Source: Chrysomallon squamiferum
Taxonomy: Eukaryota; Mollusca; Gastropoda; Neomphalida; Peltospiridae
DNA: 64,000 nt
Assembly (NCBI GenBank): GCA_012295275.1
Contig: CM022679.1
Location: 595,775-659,774, forward strand
Direction of reading: 5' to 3'
This document shows positions 11,720-23,900 of this stretch, piece by piece. The translations under genes and the position numbers were made by a program. A model generated the notes under the pieces. That model was not told the origin of the DNA, did no database searches, and saw nothing but the letters and a program-made list of their open reading frames with translations. How positions within the stretch are numbered: the first letter of the stretch is position 1; each line of letters opens with the position of its first letter.

Positions 11720-11790
11720 GTATGTGTCTGTGTGTGTGTATGTATGTGTGTGTGTGTATGTGTGTGTGTGTGTGTGTGCTTGTGTGTGTT
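11720..11790. repeat. (GT)n microsatellite
   Basis: Interrupted gtgtgt/gtatgt tract at the end of the acceptor array. Confidence 0.9.
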
Positions 11791-13591
11791 TAAAAAGAGA
11801 CAATTATTCATATACTATATTTGTTCACATCTTTAAGTTGGTTTACTTAAACATTACAGTAAACCTTTTGTAGTCAAACCCTCCCCTTAATAATCTTGGA
11901 TCTGACCCTTCCAATGTCATTTTGACCTGCAACTGAGCAACACATTAATTATTTTACACAAACCTCGCTCACGGCTCTCACTTTTACTTGTCACATTTAA
12001 AACTAATCAGCTTGTTTTATCAGGAATTTAACATGAACAGGTAAAACACAGACATTACATTATAAGTTATTAAACATTTTAATAAACATTTAAATTAGTA
12101 AGTAATTAATCAAATAAGTAAAATACAAATAAATAAATAAATAAATTTAAATATATCACATATTTAATTTATTAATAATAGTAACAAAATAACAAAAATA
12201 TGACAAAAATAACAAAAACAACAATAATAATTGCTATAATAATAATAGTGATCCTATTTGCTACAATAATAATGATGATGATGATAATAATAACAATAAA
12301 AATAGCAACAACAGTAATAATAACAATAACAATAATAATAATAGCAGCAGCAACAACAACAATAATAATAATAAAAGTATGACAAAATTAAAATATCTTT
12401 GAACTATAAATACATGTTTACATCCAGCTTTTCTGTTACACCTCAGACTTACAAACTCAGACAAACAGTAAACTATTAAATGTAAAAATGAAATATGTTA
12501 ACAGACCTGCAAGTTAGAAAATGTCTTACTCCTTCCTCAAGTTTCACTCACCGAATCATGTGTGTTAAAACTAATGCTTATGACCTTTGACCTAGTCACC
12601 AGTGACAAAATAACAAAGTTGTTTTGTCACTACTCCCACACTGCTGTTATCAGCAAGACATCAGATACAGCTTGTATTATACTTTCTCTGTCACAGCTGT
12701 GCAAGATATTATATATAATTAACGCTTGCACTGAAAACAGTATTTTTAAGATATTATACATAATTAATTCCTGTACTGAAAACAGTATTTGAACATAGTA
12801 ATTTACAGGACTCAGTCTTTGTAAAACGTTAACCCTAATTACACATCAATATTATTTTTATCCCTTGCTGACATCACAATTACTCTTTATTAATACATCT
12901 TAACCCTTTGCCTGACATCAGTGTTTAATTCTCAATGTGATGACATTAACCCCTCACTTTGCTAATCAATTCTTGACATCAGTAAACTTTTATGATTAAT
13001 ATGTAATATTATTAACACTAGCTTTGACATCAGTGTTTAATTCTTTCTCTGTGACATCCAATTAACCACTGATTTTTAAACTGCTGTCAGTTTTAAAACT
13101 TGCCATGACACCAGTTAAACTGTTGTTTTATTGGTGTGTGGTATGGTTAACCCTTGCTCAGAGTTAACAAAGTACACAGTTTGCATAGCACTGAATTAAC
13201 TCTTGCTCTGATGGTTTATCTTATCCTGTAATAAATCTGAAATATCCTTCAACCAGTAGTGAGACTGTCCTTGTTTCCAAAACACAGGATTATGTTAAAT
13301 TTAAATATATAACAATATATTAAATATATTAACAACATGTTGTGTATTCTCAGTGAGATCTTTTTAATCATTTGTACATTCAGTCTAAGAATTCTGCTGT
13401 TTTTATCTTTAATAACCTTCAGCACAGCTGGATTAGGTGCAGAATATATAATTATGGTTTTCTATACCATCAGATACACATTATGAAGAACTATACTGAA
13501 GACAGATATGTTAATTTATCAACACCTGTTACTTTAATTACACTACAAACTGTATAATGAAGATAGTTATACAGTTTAATGCAGGTAAAAA

Positions 13592-13678
<87 letters not shown>

Positions 13679-14500
13679 GTGTGTGTGTGTGTGTGTGTGT
13701 ATAAGAACACATTCAAACTTAATGACAAGTTTTAATACTGAATTATGTGGCCAATTTCAAAACTCTGAAGGCAGAATCACTATTGTTTGAAAAAACATCA
13801 ACTGAGATGATACAAACACTCATTGTGTTTAACAATTCTCTACAACAGTGTAACTACGTTTAATTCATTTTTCATTTTCTGTTATTTGATTAAACTTAAT
13901 AACACCACTTGAATACACAGACTGATGTAACAGTAAACCATATTGACAAGCTGTTATATATGTTGATATATTACGTGTTGTATAATGTAAGGAAATGGTA
14001 ATATAAAAAAGTGATGAACAGATACAAGTTAGAAAATATTTCAGAGAATAATATACTTGGGTGAGCTGATCCTGACATCAATAAACACCCCCCAGGCCAA
14101 AAAAAAAAAAAAAAAAAATGTTTTACTGATATAATTTATAAAAACTTAAAGATAAATATTTTGTAACGATCGTAAATAAATCTGTAACAAAAATAAAATT
14201 ATTTTCTACGCCAATATTCCCCCACCGAAAATACTGTGCAGACTGTATGATATTCTTACAACCCACCCCACCCTGCCTCACCCCACCCCGATGCTGCTCA
14301 TTTGCCATCCCCAGATTATTTGGAACAGGACACAATTATTGAATTAACAAAAACCAAACTCACGGTAGTTAAACAAATTTCGTTTTACAAACACCGTGAA
14401 AGAATCAGTAAAATGTAAATACAGCATTTAACAGGTTAATGTAAAACACTGGCGTGATCGATACAGTTAAAACTAATAAAATAAGATCAGTACACATTAC
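11791..14500. other. Long first intron of the V-ATPase gene; low-complexity sequence only
   Basis: Contains A/T-rich tracts (12100-12380 of aat/aac triplets), a (TC)n run and a 14100-14118 A run. No convincing exon was seen on either strand. It belongs to the V-ATPase transcription unit if the noncoding exon at 14501 is real. Confidence 0.5.
13590..13701. repeat. (TC)n followed by (TG)n microsatellite
   Basis: About 84 bp of uninterrupted ct dinucleotides followed by about 22 bp of gt. Confidence 0.97.
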
Positions 14501-14575
14501 CTGCCAAGAAAAATAACGTTTAATCTTCCTGTCGTACAAGGGTGTACTTGTCATGTGATTATTGTCACGTGATTA
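14501..14575 (-). promoter_or_regulatory. Likely 5' noncoding exon and core promoter of the V-ATPase gene with MiT/TFE motifs
   Basis: Reading the minus strand, a good donor (GGCAG followed by GTAATG) ends a putative untranslated first exon at 14501. The next downstream acceptor is the one at 10705-10707 before the start codon. Immediately upstream are GTCACGTGAT at 14564-14573, one base from the CLEAR element GTCACGTGAC, and TCATGTGA at 14551-14558, an M-box type E-box. Both are binding types of TFEB/TFE3/MITF, known regulators of lysosomal V-ATPase genes. Exon use and start site are inferred; transcript data would be needed to confirm. Confidence 0.45.
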
Positions 14576-14655
14576 GATTTTAAAAAGCGATATATCCCTA
14601 CCACATTCGTAACATTTCGGCCACATTCGGAAAACGTCATTCGTTATCGTTTTCA

Positions 14656-14658
<3 letters not shown>

Positions 14659-14703
<45 letters not shown>
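14659..14703. repeat. (GT)n microsatellite
   Basis: About 21 uninterrupted gt dinucleotides between the two divergent genes. Confidence 0.95.
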
Positions 14704-14709
<6 letters not shown>

Positions 14710-15471
14710 TATTATTTTTACAAAACACTTTGGAATTATTTAAGAGGAATGTATTCTGGAGCATTACTGTGTGCATTACAAAATAATCAAATTAGTTTTG
14801 ATTATTAAATATTTCAAACACTACCCAAATTGTCAGAAATGCAGTAGGCAAATCAGTTTTGATTTCAAACTAATAACAAACTTGGAACAATTTTAGATTA
14901 CTGACCCAGCATATTAAAAGAAATAACAGACATACGAATAATTCATTTTATTATTTTGATTATGTTCTTCAAAGAATATTTAGCAGAGCTCATATGTACG
15001 TTTGAAAGCTGTATAAAGAAGAAGAAAAAAAAAAAAAACAACAAACATATAGTTTGTTTGGGTTTTTTTTGTTGGTTTTTTTCCTCATGTTCTTGGGGGG
15101 GGGGTCATAGTGTTTGAAACAAAAGCGTTTGCGCGCTTAGTTTCACTCAGAATATAAATATTGTTAAAACTGTTTATGAAAAAACATATTCTAAATATAA
15201 CATAAATGTTGAAAATTATAAATAAGAAAATCTTCAGATATTACTAAATAAACTTCTATACAAGACGTGTTTATTTTATTTTTATTTTTTTATTTATTAA
15301 ATATTATATTATTTGCAGTGTACAGGTTTCACTTGTAACACATTCCACAATTTATATAAACCAAAGAGGAAAGCGACTGATCCGGGACTTTTCAATATGG
15401 ACGTCAGAACAAAGTAGACACTGAACAGACTTTATTTTATAACTTTAATTTTGTCTCACATCTATCTAATC

Positions 15472-18400
15472 ATGATGAAAAATACTCCGGAAACGAAACT
15501 CAAAACATGGAAAGAGAAACGAAACCGCATGGTTAAAAGTCATATTAGTTTGGAAGCCGTTTATTCGTATGTCAAAAATTACGAATATCCACCTGGCACA
15601 AGCGAATTGGATAAAAGGTCGATTCGCAAAAGGGCAAAATCGTTTAGTTTTATAGGCAAACAGTTTGTCTATATCCCTGAAAAATCACAGAAATTACTTG
15701 ACGATGGTGCTGAAGTCAACATTGAACCACGCCGAGTTTTGCTTAAGGAAGAGAAAAGGCGCCAGGCAGTGTGGAAAGCGCATGTCGACGAACAAGGTGC
15801 TCTCCTTTTATGTAACCTCTCTGATAAAACCAAACCGGTTCAGACAGAATCTGTACCCATTTCTACGACAAGAGATTTTAAAATCTTTTTGCATTTACAA
15901 TTATACAGTAACATCATGGATGATAATTACTTTTTAATAATTTTTTGCTTATTATTATTATTTTTATTTTACAAATGTAAATTTAATCACACAATACCAT
16001 ATTATTTATTTATTTGTTATTATTATTATTTCTTTGATATTTGAAATTAAAAAATAAAATATATATGAAAGTTATTTTATAAAATCCATACCAACACTTT
16101 TTCATAAAAATCTGACATTTAAATTTGTGACAGAACTTAGAACCAATTCTAATAAAACTATGTTTAAAATTGTATTTTTTAGAATTGTTTGTTTTTGTGG
16201 GGTTTTATTTTACTATTATTTTTTAAAAACTTTTTTCTCTCTTTTAATAATTTATTTATTATTTATTTGGTAAATATAATTACATTTTAAATAAACAATA
16301 AAAAGAAAAAGCTGCAAACATTCTAAAAAGAGTAGAACTTGGAACTTTTTTCTTCTTTCTTTTTTTCTTTTTTCTTTTAAGCAATAAATAATCCATAGGT
16401 CTGCATTAATGGATTTAAAATAAATTATTAAAAAAATATATATATATATATTTTTTGTATACTTTATAATTATTATAAACAGCAGATTCTATTTGAAATT
16501 CTTTACTAGCTAAGTTGATATCACACTGGGGTTTCAAGCCAAGGATCCTGGTTCAAATCCACTGAATAACTAAACAGACTGTTATGATGAAATTAATGTG
16601 TGTGTTTCAGGAAACCACCTGGGGATGGAAAAGACCACTGCAGCAGTGACTAAGATGTACTACTGGATGGGCATCTCGAATCTGGTGCGAGAGATAATTC
16701 GAGACTGCGCAGTGTGCAGAGTTGCCAAGGCAGCGTGTGGTACAACTGGCACAATGCCAATTCTCACATCAGAAATAAAAACTGAAACCAATGAAGATGA
16801 GGAGTTGGAATCTTTCGTTCCTTTTCACAGCATGAGAATAGAAGTAGCCACATCATTCTGGCAGAAAGTAAATCACCTTCCTTTTATTGCATGTCCTTCA
16901 TTCCATCATGAGCATTAATACTGTAAATACTGTAAACATTCATTTAAGTTAATGAAGGACTTTATGTTTATAAAAATGAACAAAAACAATCTCTCTTCTT
17001 AAATCTGTATTATACAAAAATCTAATACTTAATTCCTAATAATTTTTGCATCAAAATGAGTTAAGATATTGCAACATAGAAATTCAGTATAAAAAAAAAA
17101 AAAATAATAATAATACTAAAAAGTTTATAAAATAAAATAAAATAAAATTCTTTTAACTAACAGCATAACTTTGAGTACTGATGGAGGTTTTATTATTTTA
17201 TTTTTTAAAACTTATAACTTGTAGGTTCAAATCCTGTTAATGGTTGTTAGATCGAACTACATTTATTTACTAAAACTGCAAAATCACTTTATTTCTTTCT
17301 TTAACTAATCTTCTAACTTCCTAACAAGGACAGACAACCCAGAGTCTTGTATTGTTCACCTGAGAAAGGTGTGATTAACAAAGCTGTGTTAATTTTCCAG
17401 GTAGATATTCAGATTCTTGGTCCGTTTGCTCAAGGAAAGTCAACAATGTATGTCGTCATGTGTCTGGATCGCTACTCACTGTGGACAGAGGGCGCTGTCA
17501 TCCCAACTCTGTCCTCCGCAGCTGTCACTCACGTTGTCCTGAATCTTGTCTGTCGGTGTGTAGACATTTTATTTTATTATTAATAGTACAAATATCTGTC
17601 TGCATTGTGTGTGTGTTAATTTAAAGAAATGTGTTTTGCTTTATTTGTATTTTATTTTATTTTATTTTTTAATTTATTTAATTTAATTTATTTTTTTTTT
17701 TAATTTGGTTTGGTTTGTTTGGTTTGGTTTGGTTAAGTTTAAGTTTAAGTTTATTTTATTTTATTTTATTTCACTTTACTTTTCTTTATAATTTTTATGT
17801 ATTTATTTTTGTTAAAAGTAAATTTGCTGATTATGTGATTTAGAAATAATTATAATTTTTACTTCTAATTTAATTCTTTTTCTGACATTTCAGATTTGGA
17901 TGTATGCAGAATTTGTTTCTGCGTGAAAACGACAGAGCAAACAGGAAAACAGTTGAAATAAGGGAAGATTTGTTTCAGAAAGCTGGTTTAGACATAAAAC
18001 TTGTAGCTGACAATGCCTCAGAAACAGGTAGTCATCAAACTGTATTTCTATGCCTCGCCTGTTTTATTTTATTAGTATTTTTGTATTATAACAAAACAAA
18101 TTTTTAATAAGAATAGCCAATCATGTTAAAATTTCATGTGTTTTAAGAAAAAATTGAGTTCAGTGATAAACAAACAGAAATTGTTAACTAAAATGAATAA
18201 AAGATGTCAGAGGCTTAAATAAGTTACTAACGATTATCAATGTTGCACGAAAATTTGTAAATTTTGGATGAAGATAAACAAATGTGATTAGAGAATGGTT
18301 GAACTGACTGTTTTCTATTACAGCTCCAATGTGGAAGGTGATAGAGGAACAAGTGAAAGCATTCACAGAACAACATCCCAAGTGCTGGAGTCAATGTCTG

Positions 18401-19905
18401 GATCTGTGTCTGCTTCCATTACGGATATCCAGACCAGACGCGGCTGAGTACACACCAGACTTCCTGGTGTACAACAGGTTAGTTTCATTTAGCTGTAAAT
18501 CTGACACCAGACTTCCTGGTGTACAACAGGTTAATTTCATTTAGCTGTAAATCTGACACCAGACTTCCTGGTGTACAACAGGTTAGTTTCATTTAGCTGT
18601 AAATCTGACACCAGACTTCCTGGTGTACAACAGGTTAGTTTCATTTAGCTGTGAATCTGACACCAGACTTCCTGGTGTACAACAGGTTAGTTTCATTTAG
18701 CTGTGAATCTGACACCAGACTTCCTGGTGTACAACAGGTTAGTTTCATTTAGCTGTAAATCTGACACCAGACTTCCTGGTGTACAACAGGTTAGTTTCAT
18801 TTAGCTGTGAATCTGACACCAGACTTCCTGGTGTACAACAGGTTAGTTTCATTTAGCTGTAAATCTGACACCAGACTTCCTGGTGTACAACAGGTTAGTT
18901 TCATTTAGCTGTAAATCTGACACGGTTGAATGAACACCAGACTTAAACACTCACAAAATGACAAGTTAATACACACCGTAAATAACTAAATATCCATCAA
19001 AGGTAGATGAATATATATCAAGAATAATAGAATACCCATATATATAGTAGAATATACACCAAGAATGGTTCAATACAGATCAGGAATAGCTGAATACACA
19101 ACAGTGATAGTTGAATACACACCAGGAGTAGTTGAATAAACACACCAGGAATAGTGAAATGAACACAGTAACTGCTCATACAGGAAAAACGTGACTAATT
19201 TTGTTTTTAATAATTTTCAGGGAGATTCCTCTGCCACAGAATCTGTCTCATCGACCAGAAAATTTTGACGTTGAGCTGCACCTGAGTGCCAGTCAGATGA
19301 CAACAACGACAGAAATTCTCATGAACATTTACAACGGTTTCTGCCAGGCCTTTCCTTACTCTATCCCAAAGTTAACACTCACGCGGAAACTTTCCAGTAC
19401 TCCCGAAGTGCAATCAAAAACAAACGTTGCAGTCGTTCCTCTAACTACAGCTACATGCACAGTCACAACAACAACATCACAGACATCAGCATCATCATCA
19501 TCAAAGAGTGCTGTTACAGAAGCAACAACAGCTTCTATTACATCACCTACATCTTCAGTAAGTGAAAAATCTGGGGCGAGTTCTAAAAGTGAGGAACAGA
19601 TTTCTCCAAGAAAAGTAGTCACACGGTATGGGCGAGTTTCCATCCCCACCCCAGGGATGATTCTACTGATGTCGGGAGGACAGGGAGCCAGTGGGAAGGA
19701 GACACCCAGAAAAGTGTCTACGCGACGTACTGATATTGATGATGAGGTTGATGAAGAAAAAGAAGAAGAATACACCCCCCCTGTGAAGAGGTCAAGGCCA
19801 GGTCGACCTAGGAAAGAAAAAAAGATGAATGAGAAAACATCAGAGAGTCGGTCAAGTACCAAACAAGAACCAGACACAACACAAGAAAACTACTCGTTAG
19901 ATAAG
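15472..19905 (+). CDS. First integrase module: HHCC zinc domain and catalytically decayed integrase core
   Basis: Exons 1-6. The zinc module has H104 and H111 (AHVDEQGNHLG) and C141/C144 (CAVC), the exact HHCC spacing. The core follows: [12 protein letters not shown], where the first catalytic Asp (D before xxGP in active integrases) is Gln; then [14 protein letters not shown], and LVADNASE retaining the second Asp. The usual stretch of about 35 residues before the catalytic Glu is reduced to about ten. The end [15 protein letters not shown] is the typical end of the core. Exon 6 then adds a Ser/Thr-rich segment and an AT-hook ([10 protein letters not shown]). The start is the first of two ATGs at 15472 and 15475; upstream in-frame bases lack an ATG. 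Confidence 0.8.
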
Positions 19906-20960
19906 GTTGGTTTAATTTCTAAAATAATTATATATTTTAGATTAAAGAATTGTTTTACTAGAATCATAAGCTCTTGTTACTTTATAATTAAATAAAAATA
20001 CTAAACACTATCTGTTTACTTCCATCTGCTAGGTTAATTTTTTTTTTTTTTTTTTTTTTTTTCTAATCCACAACCTTTACTACTAATAAAGAATATTAGT
20101 AATAATTGATGAAGGAGAATGGAGACTCCTGTTTCTTTTTAATCTTTTATGTACTCAAAACGTAATAAAGTGTCAGATGTAAATAATGGTAATCATTCGT
20201 ATGATGATGATGATGATGATGATGTTTACTCACAGATGGAGGATCTAGACACATACTATGCTGCTCTCAAGCAGTACATAAAGCTGGGTACGCACGTACC
20301 AGGCTGGCAGCACAGTCCACCAGAAACGTGTCATACGCAAAGTTTCCAAGAACTACATTGTGGAAGATGACGTCATGTACTACATACAGGAGTCTAAGGG
20401 AAAGTCTACCAAAAAAATGGTTGTCATGACGTTGCTGGAGAGAATAGATCTACTGAAGGCAGCTCACGTGTTGGAGGATGGTAAGTGTTTAACAACCTCT
20501 CTAACAGTTAACTGAGACAGTAAAATTTCTTGCATGTTTTAATTTTAAAATAATAATAATAATATTAAGTAATAATGACATATATTACAATAAAATTAAT
20601 AATGAATGAATGAATGAATAAATAAATAAATAAATAAATAACAATAACTATAATAATAACAATAAAAGAAACAGAAAGAATGGAAATGACAGAATTATAG
20701 TAATAGTAATAATGACTGTAATAATGATTGTGAAATAATAATACAGAAGAGAAAGAGAATTAATATTTTGTAACATTATTCTAGTACTTTCAGCGAAACT
20801 GAAATGACAAAACCTGTTTATTTTGTTTCTTTTTTGGATATCAAATATTTCAAAAACATTTATCTTATGTATTTTTTTGAATTTATATTATGATTATAAT
20901 TTTTGTTATTATTATATTATAATTATGATTATTATTTTTGTTATTCTTATTCATGTTGTT

Positions 20961-20992
<32 letters not shown>

Positions 20993-23900
20993 TATATTTA
21001 TTTGTTATTATCTATCTATTTGGTATTATTAGTAGTATAATTAACAGTAGTAGTAACAGTGGTAGTATTTTACATTATAAAATGAAATGTTTGTTCAGGC
21101 AGTCATGTGTGTAAGCAGAAGATTGTGCAGCGTCTGGAGGAACAGAACAAGTACTGGAAGGGCCTGACACTGGATGCCTATGCATTCACTCGAGCATGTC
21201 AGACATGTGACCATGGACGTGAACGACTTCGAGACTTCAGCTACTTGAAAGATGACGAAGAAGAAGAAGAGGAAGATGAAGACATTTCTGATGTGATTTG
21301 ATTTTACTTGTATCTTTATACATTTACTTTATACAGCCAATATCTTTATACATTTACTTTATACAGCCAATATCTTTATACATTTACTTTATACAGCCAA
21401 TATCTTTATACATTTACTTTATACAGCCAATATCTTTATACTTTAATTATATGGAGAGAGATAGAGAAATGAAAAGAAAGACAAAGAGACATACAGAAAG
21501 AAAGACAAAAGAGAGTAAGGGAGAGACAGTGTATATGTTACTCTGGCAATAATTACAGAAGCTGCTAATGCTATTTAAATGCATGAGTAAGTTAAATACA
21601 AACATTTTTTACACAACTGAACAAACACAGACAGACACATTCTGATACAGATACGTTTTTTTATGTGCATTATTTCACACACAACACATATTTATGTAGG
21701 AGGAGACACAAGAGGAGAGTTACGATGACCTGGTGAACTACATGAAGTTCCACCGCTACCCAAAAGACAGCACACCGAATCAGAAGAGCACGATCCGAAA
21801 ACGAAGCAAAAACTTTGCCTATGTCAACGACGAGCTGCACTACGTGTTGAGTAAGTCAGCAGACACGCCACCCCGCAAAGTCCTCTTCACAGAGGCCGAG
21901 AGACTGGCAGCCATCAAACAGGCTCACTCAGGTAAGACGTTTTTCACATTCTAACCAGTGCTGCAGAATAACTGTGTCAGACATTAATGTAAAGCACTAC
22001 TTGTGTTACAGACAGTAAGTAGCCTGGTCACAGTTGTTGATAAAAGCTGGTAGTATGTGAGAGTAACTGATAAATGGTTCAAGTATGTTTGTTATGGACA
22101 AAACTTGTAAATTAAGAAACTGAGAGGTTAAATTTTAACTGTTGCAGCCAATCACTGGGGGATAAACAAGACAATGGTGAATGTCCGAGAGAAGGCGTAC
22201 TGGTCAGGGATGACCGCTGACTGTCACAGCTATCTGAAGAAATGTAAGCAGTGCTGTAGACGACTGATGACGTCGTCACTGCAGGATGTGATAAAGAAGA
22301 AGAAATCTCAGATTGAAGAGCGGGTGAAGAAGTTTCAGGAGTTGTTTGTAGCCAAGGTTGGTCAAATCTCGTTTTTAAACAGCAAAGTTGTCTAAAAAGT
22401 AGTGAATAAGTAAAATATATAAAATAAAATAAAATAAAATAAAATAAAATAAAATAAAATAAAATAAAATAAAATAAAATAAAATAAAATAAAATAAAAT
22501 AAAATACAAATAAAATGAAAAGTAACAAAAATGTAAAAAATAAAAAAAAATAAAAAAATAAAAAATAAAAATAAAAATAACTGGTGTTAGACAAATACAG
22601 CTGTTAATTTAACAAATAGAAAATAAAATAACATAACTGGTAAAAACAAATACAAAATAAAGACAAATACAGCTGTTATTATTGTTATTTAACATAACAG
22701 GTGTTAGACAAATACAGCTGTTATTGTTATTTAACATAACTGGTGTTAGACAAATACAGCTGTTATTGTTATTATTTAACATAACAGGTGTTAAACAAAT
22801 ACAGCTGATATTATTGTTATTTAACATAACTGGTGTTAGACAAACACAGCTGTTATTGTTGTTATTTAACATAACTGGTGTTAAACAAATACAACTGTTA
22901 TTGTTGTTATTTAACATATGAACATTGTTGATTTTTCCTGTTATTGTTATTTAAACATAACTGGTGTTAAACAAATACTGATATTGTTATTTAACATAAC
23001 TGGTGTTAAAAACAAACACAGCTGTTATTGTTGTAACTTTGTTAAACAAAAACTGATATTGTTTGTGAATACTATAAACAGGCTGCTTATTAAAACAACT
23101 TACCTCAGTCTTTGACAAACTTGTTTTGTGGCACAGAACTGAACAGCCAACTTGATAGATTTAGCAGAATTGTCAAACAGTGTTATTTGTGTTTTTAGAA
23201 AATCTTGTTTTAAAGTTGTGAGTTAATAATAATTTTTTATTTGTTGCTACATTTTGCATTTTCTTTCTCTGAATAGGATTGCTTATTTCTTCACAAAAGT
23301 TGTTTGTTCTCTATCTTTTTAATATATGTGTTTTAAAATTATGTATAAAAATGTTCACAGATACTAGAAATGGACAAAATCAAAGAGAAAGAGTTGACCA
23401 ACATCTCAGAAACACTAGTAAAAATAGAGCAGGATGTCCTGGAAGAAACCACACCTCCCCACGCTTCATCTTCAGAAGTGACACCAGGAGACAGGAACAT
23501 TCAGCAGAGTGCTCCCTCTGGTGAGATGACTACTCTTGTTCACGAGCAGACAACTCCAGCCAGCCATGCTGTTTTAAACAATGTAGAACACACCTATTCA
23601 GTGATTAGAAAGCCAGGGACTGATGAGCTGCTGGTGACAAAATCTGTTATTTCCAACCCCGAGTCAGAGCAGACGCAGACAGCAGACGACAGGCAGGTCA
23701 GTGAGGTCACTCTGAGTGAGGCCCAGCCAGACGACGGACAGCTGAAACTGGAAGAGGAGCTGGAAATAACAGTGACATTTGAAGGTGAGAACTTAGTACA
23801 GACCACAGACCGATATGAAGGTTGTCTGTCTGTTCATTTCTTGTCATTCAGTCTGTTTGACTGTTGTGTCTCTCTGTCTGTGGAGTGATGCTTTCCCAGA

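Noticed and set aside
13491-13790. Frames with Arg-Glu or Ser-Leu runs
   Set aside because: Translations of the (TC)n microsatellite.
18452-18930. Regularly spaced repeats that might resemble a CRISPR array
   Set aside because: The units are contiguous with no variable spacers, and the unit spans a eukaryotic splice donor.
19356-19877. Minus-strand frame of 173 codons
   Set aside because: Antisense shadow of exon 6 of the integrase-zinc-finger gene, which has consistent splice phases and an AT-hook on the plus strand.
20149-20370. 73-codon frame with a poly-Asp run
   Set aside because: The 5' part is intron read through a GAT repeat; only the part after 20236 is supported, although an alternative exon cannot be excluded.
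15472-22356. Intact Ty3/gypsy-type retrotransposon or transposon
   Set aside because: No reverse transcriptase, protease, gag or terminal repeats; the integrase part is split by introns and has lost catalytic residues, so it is a host gene.
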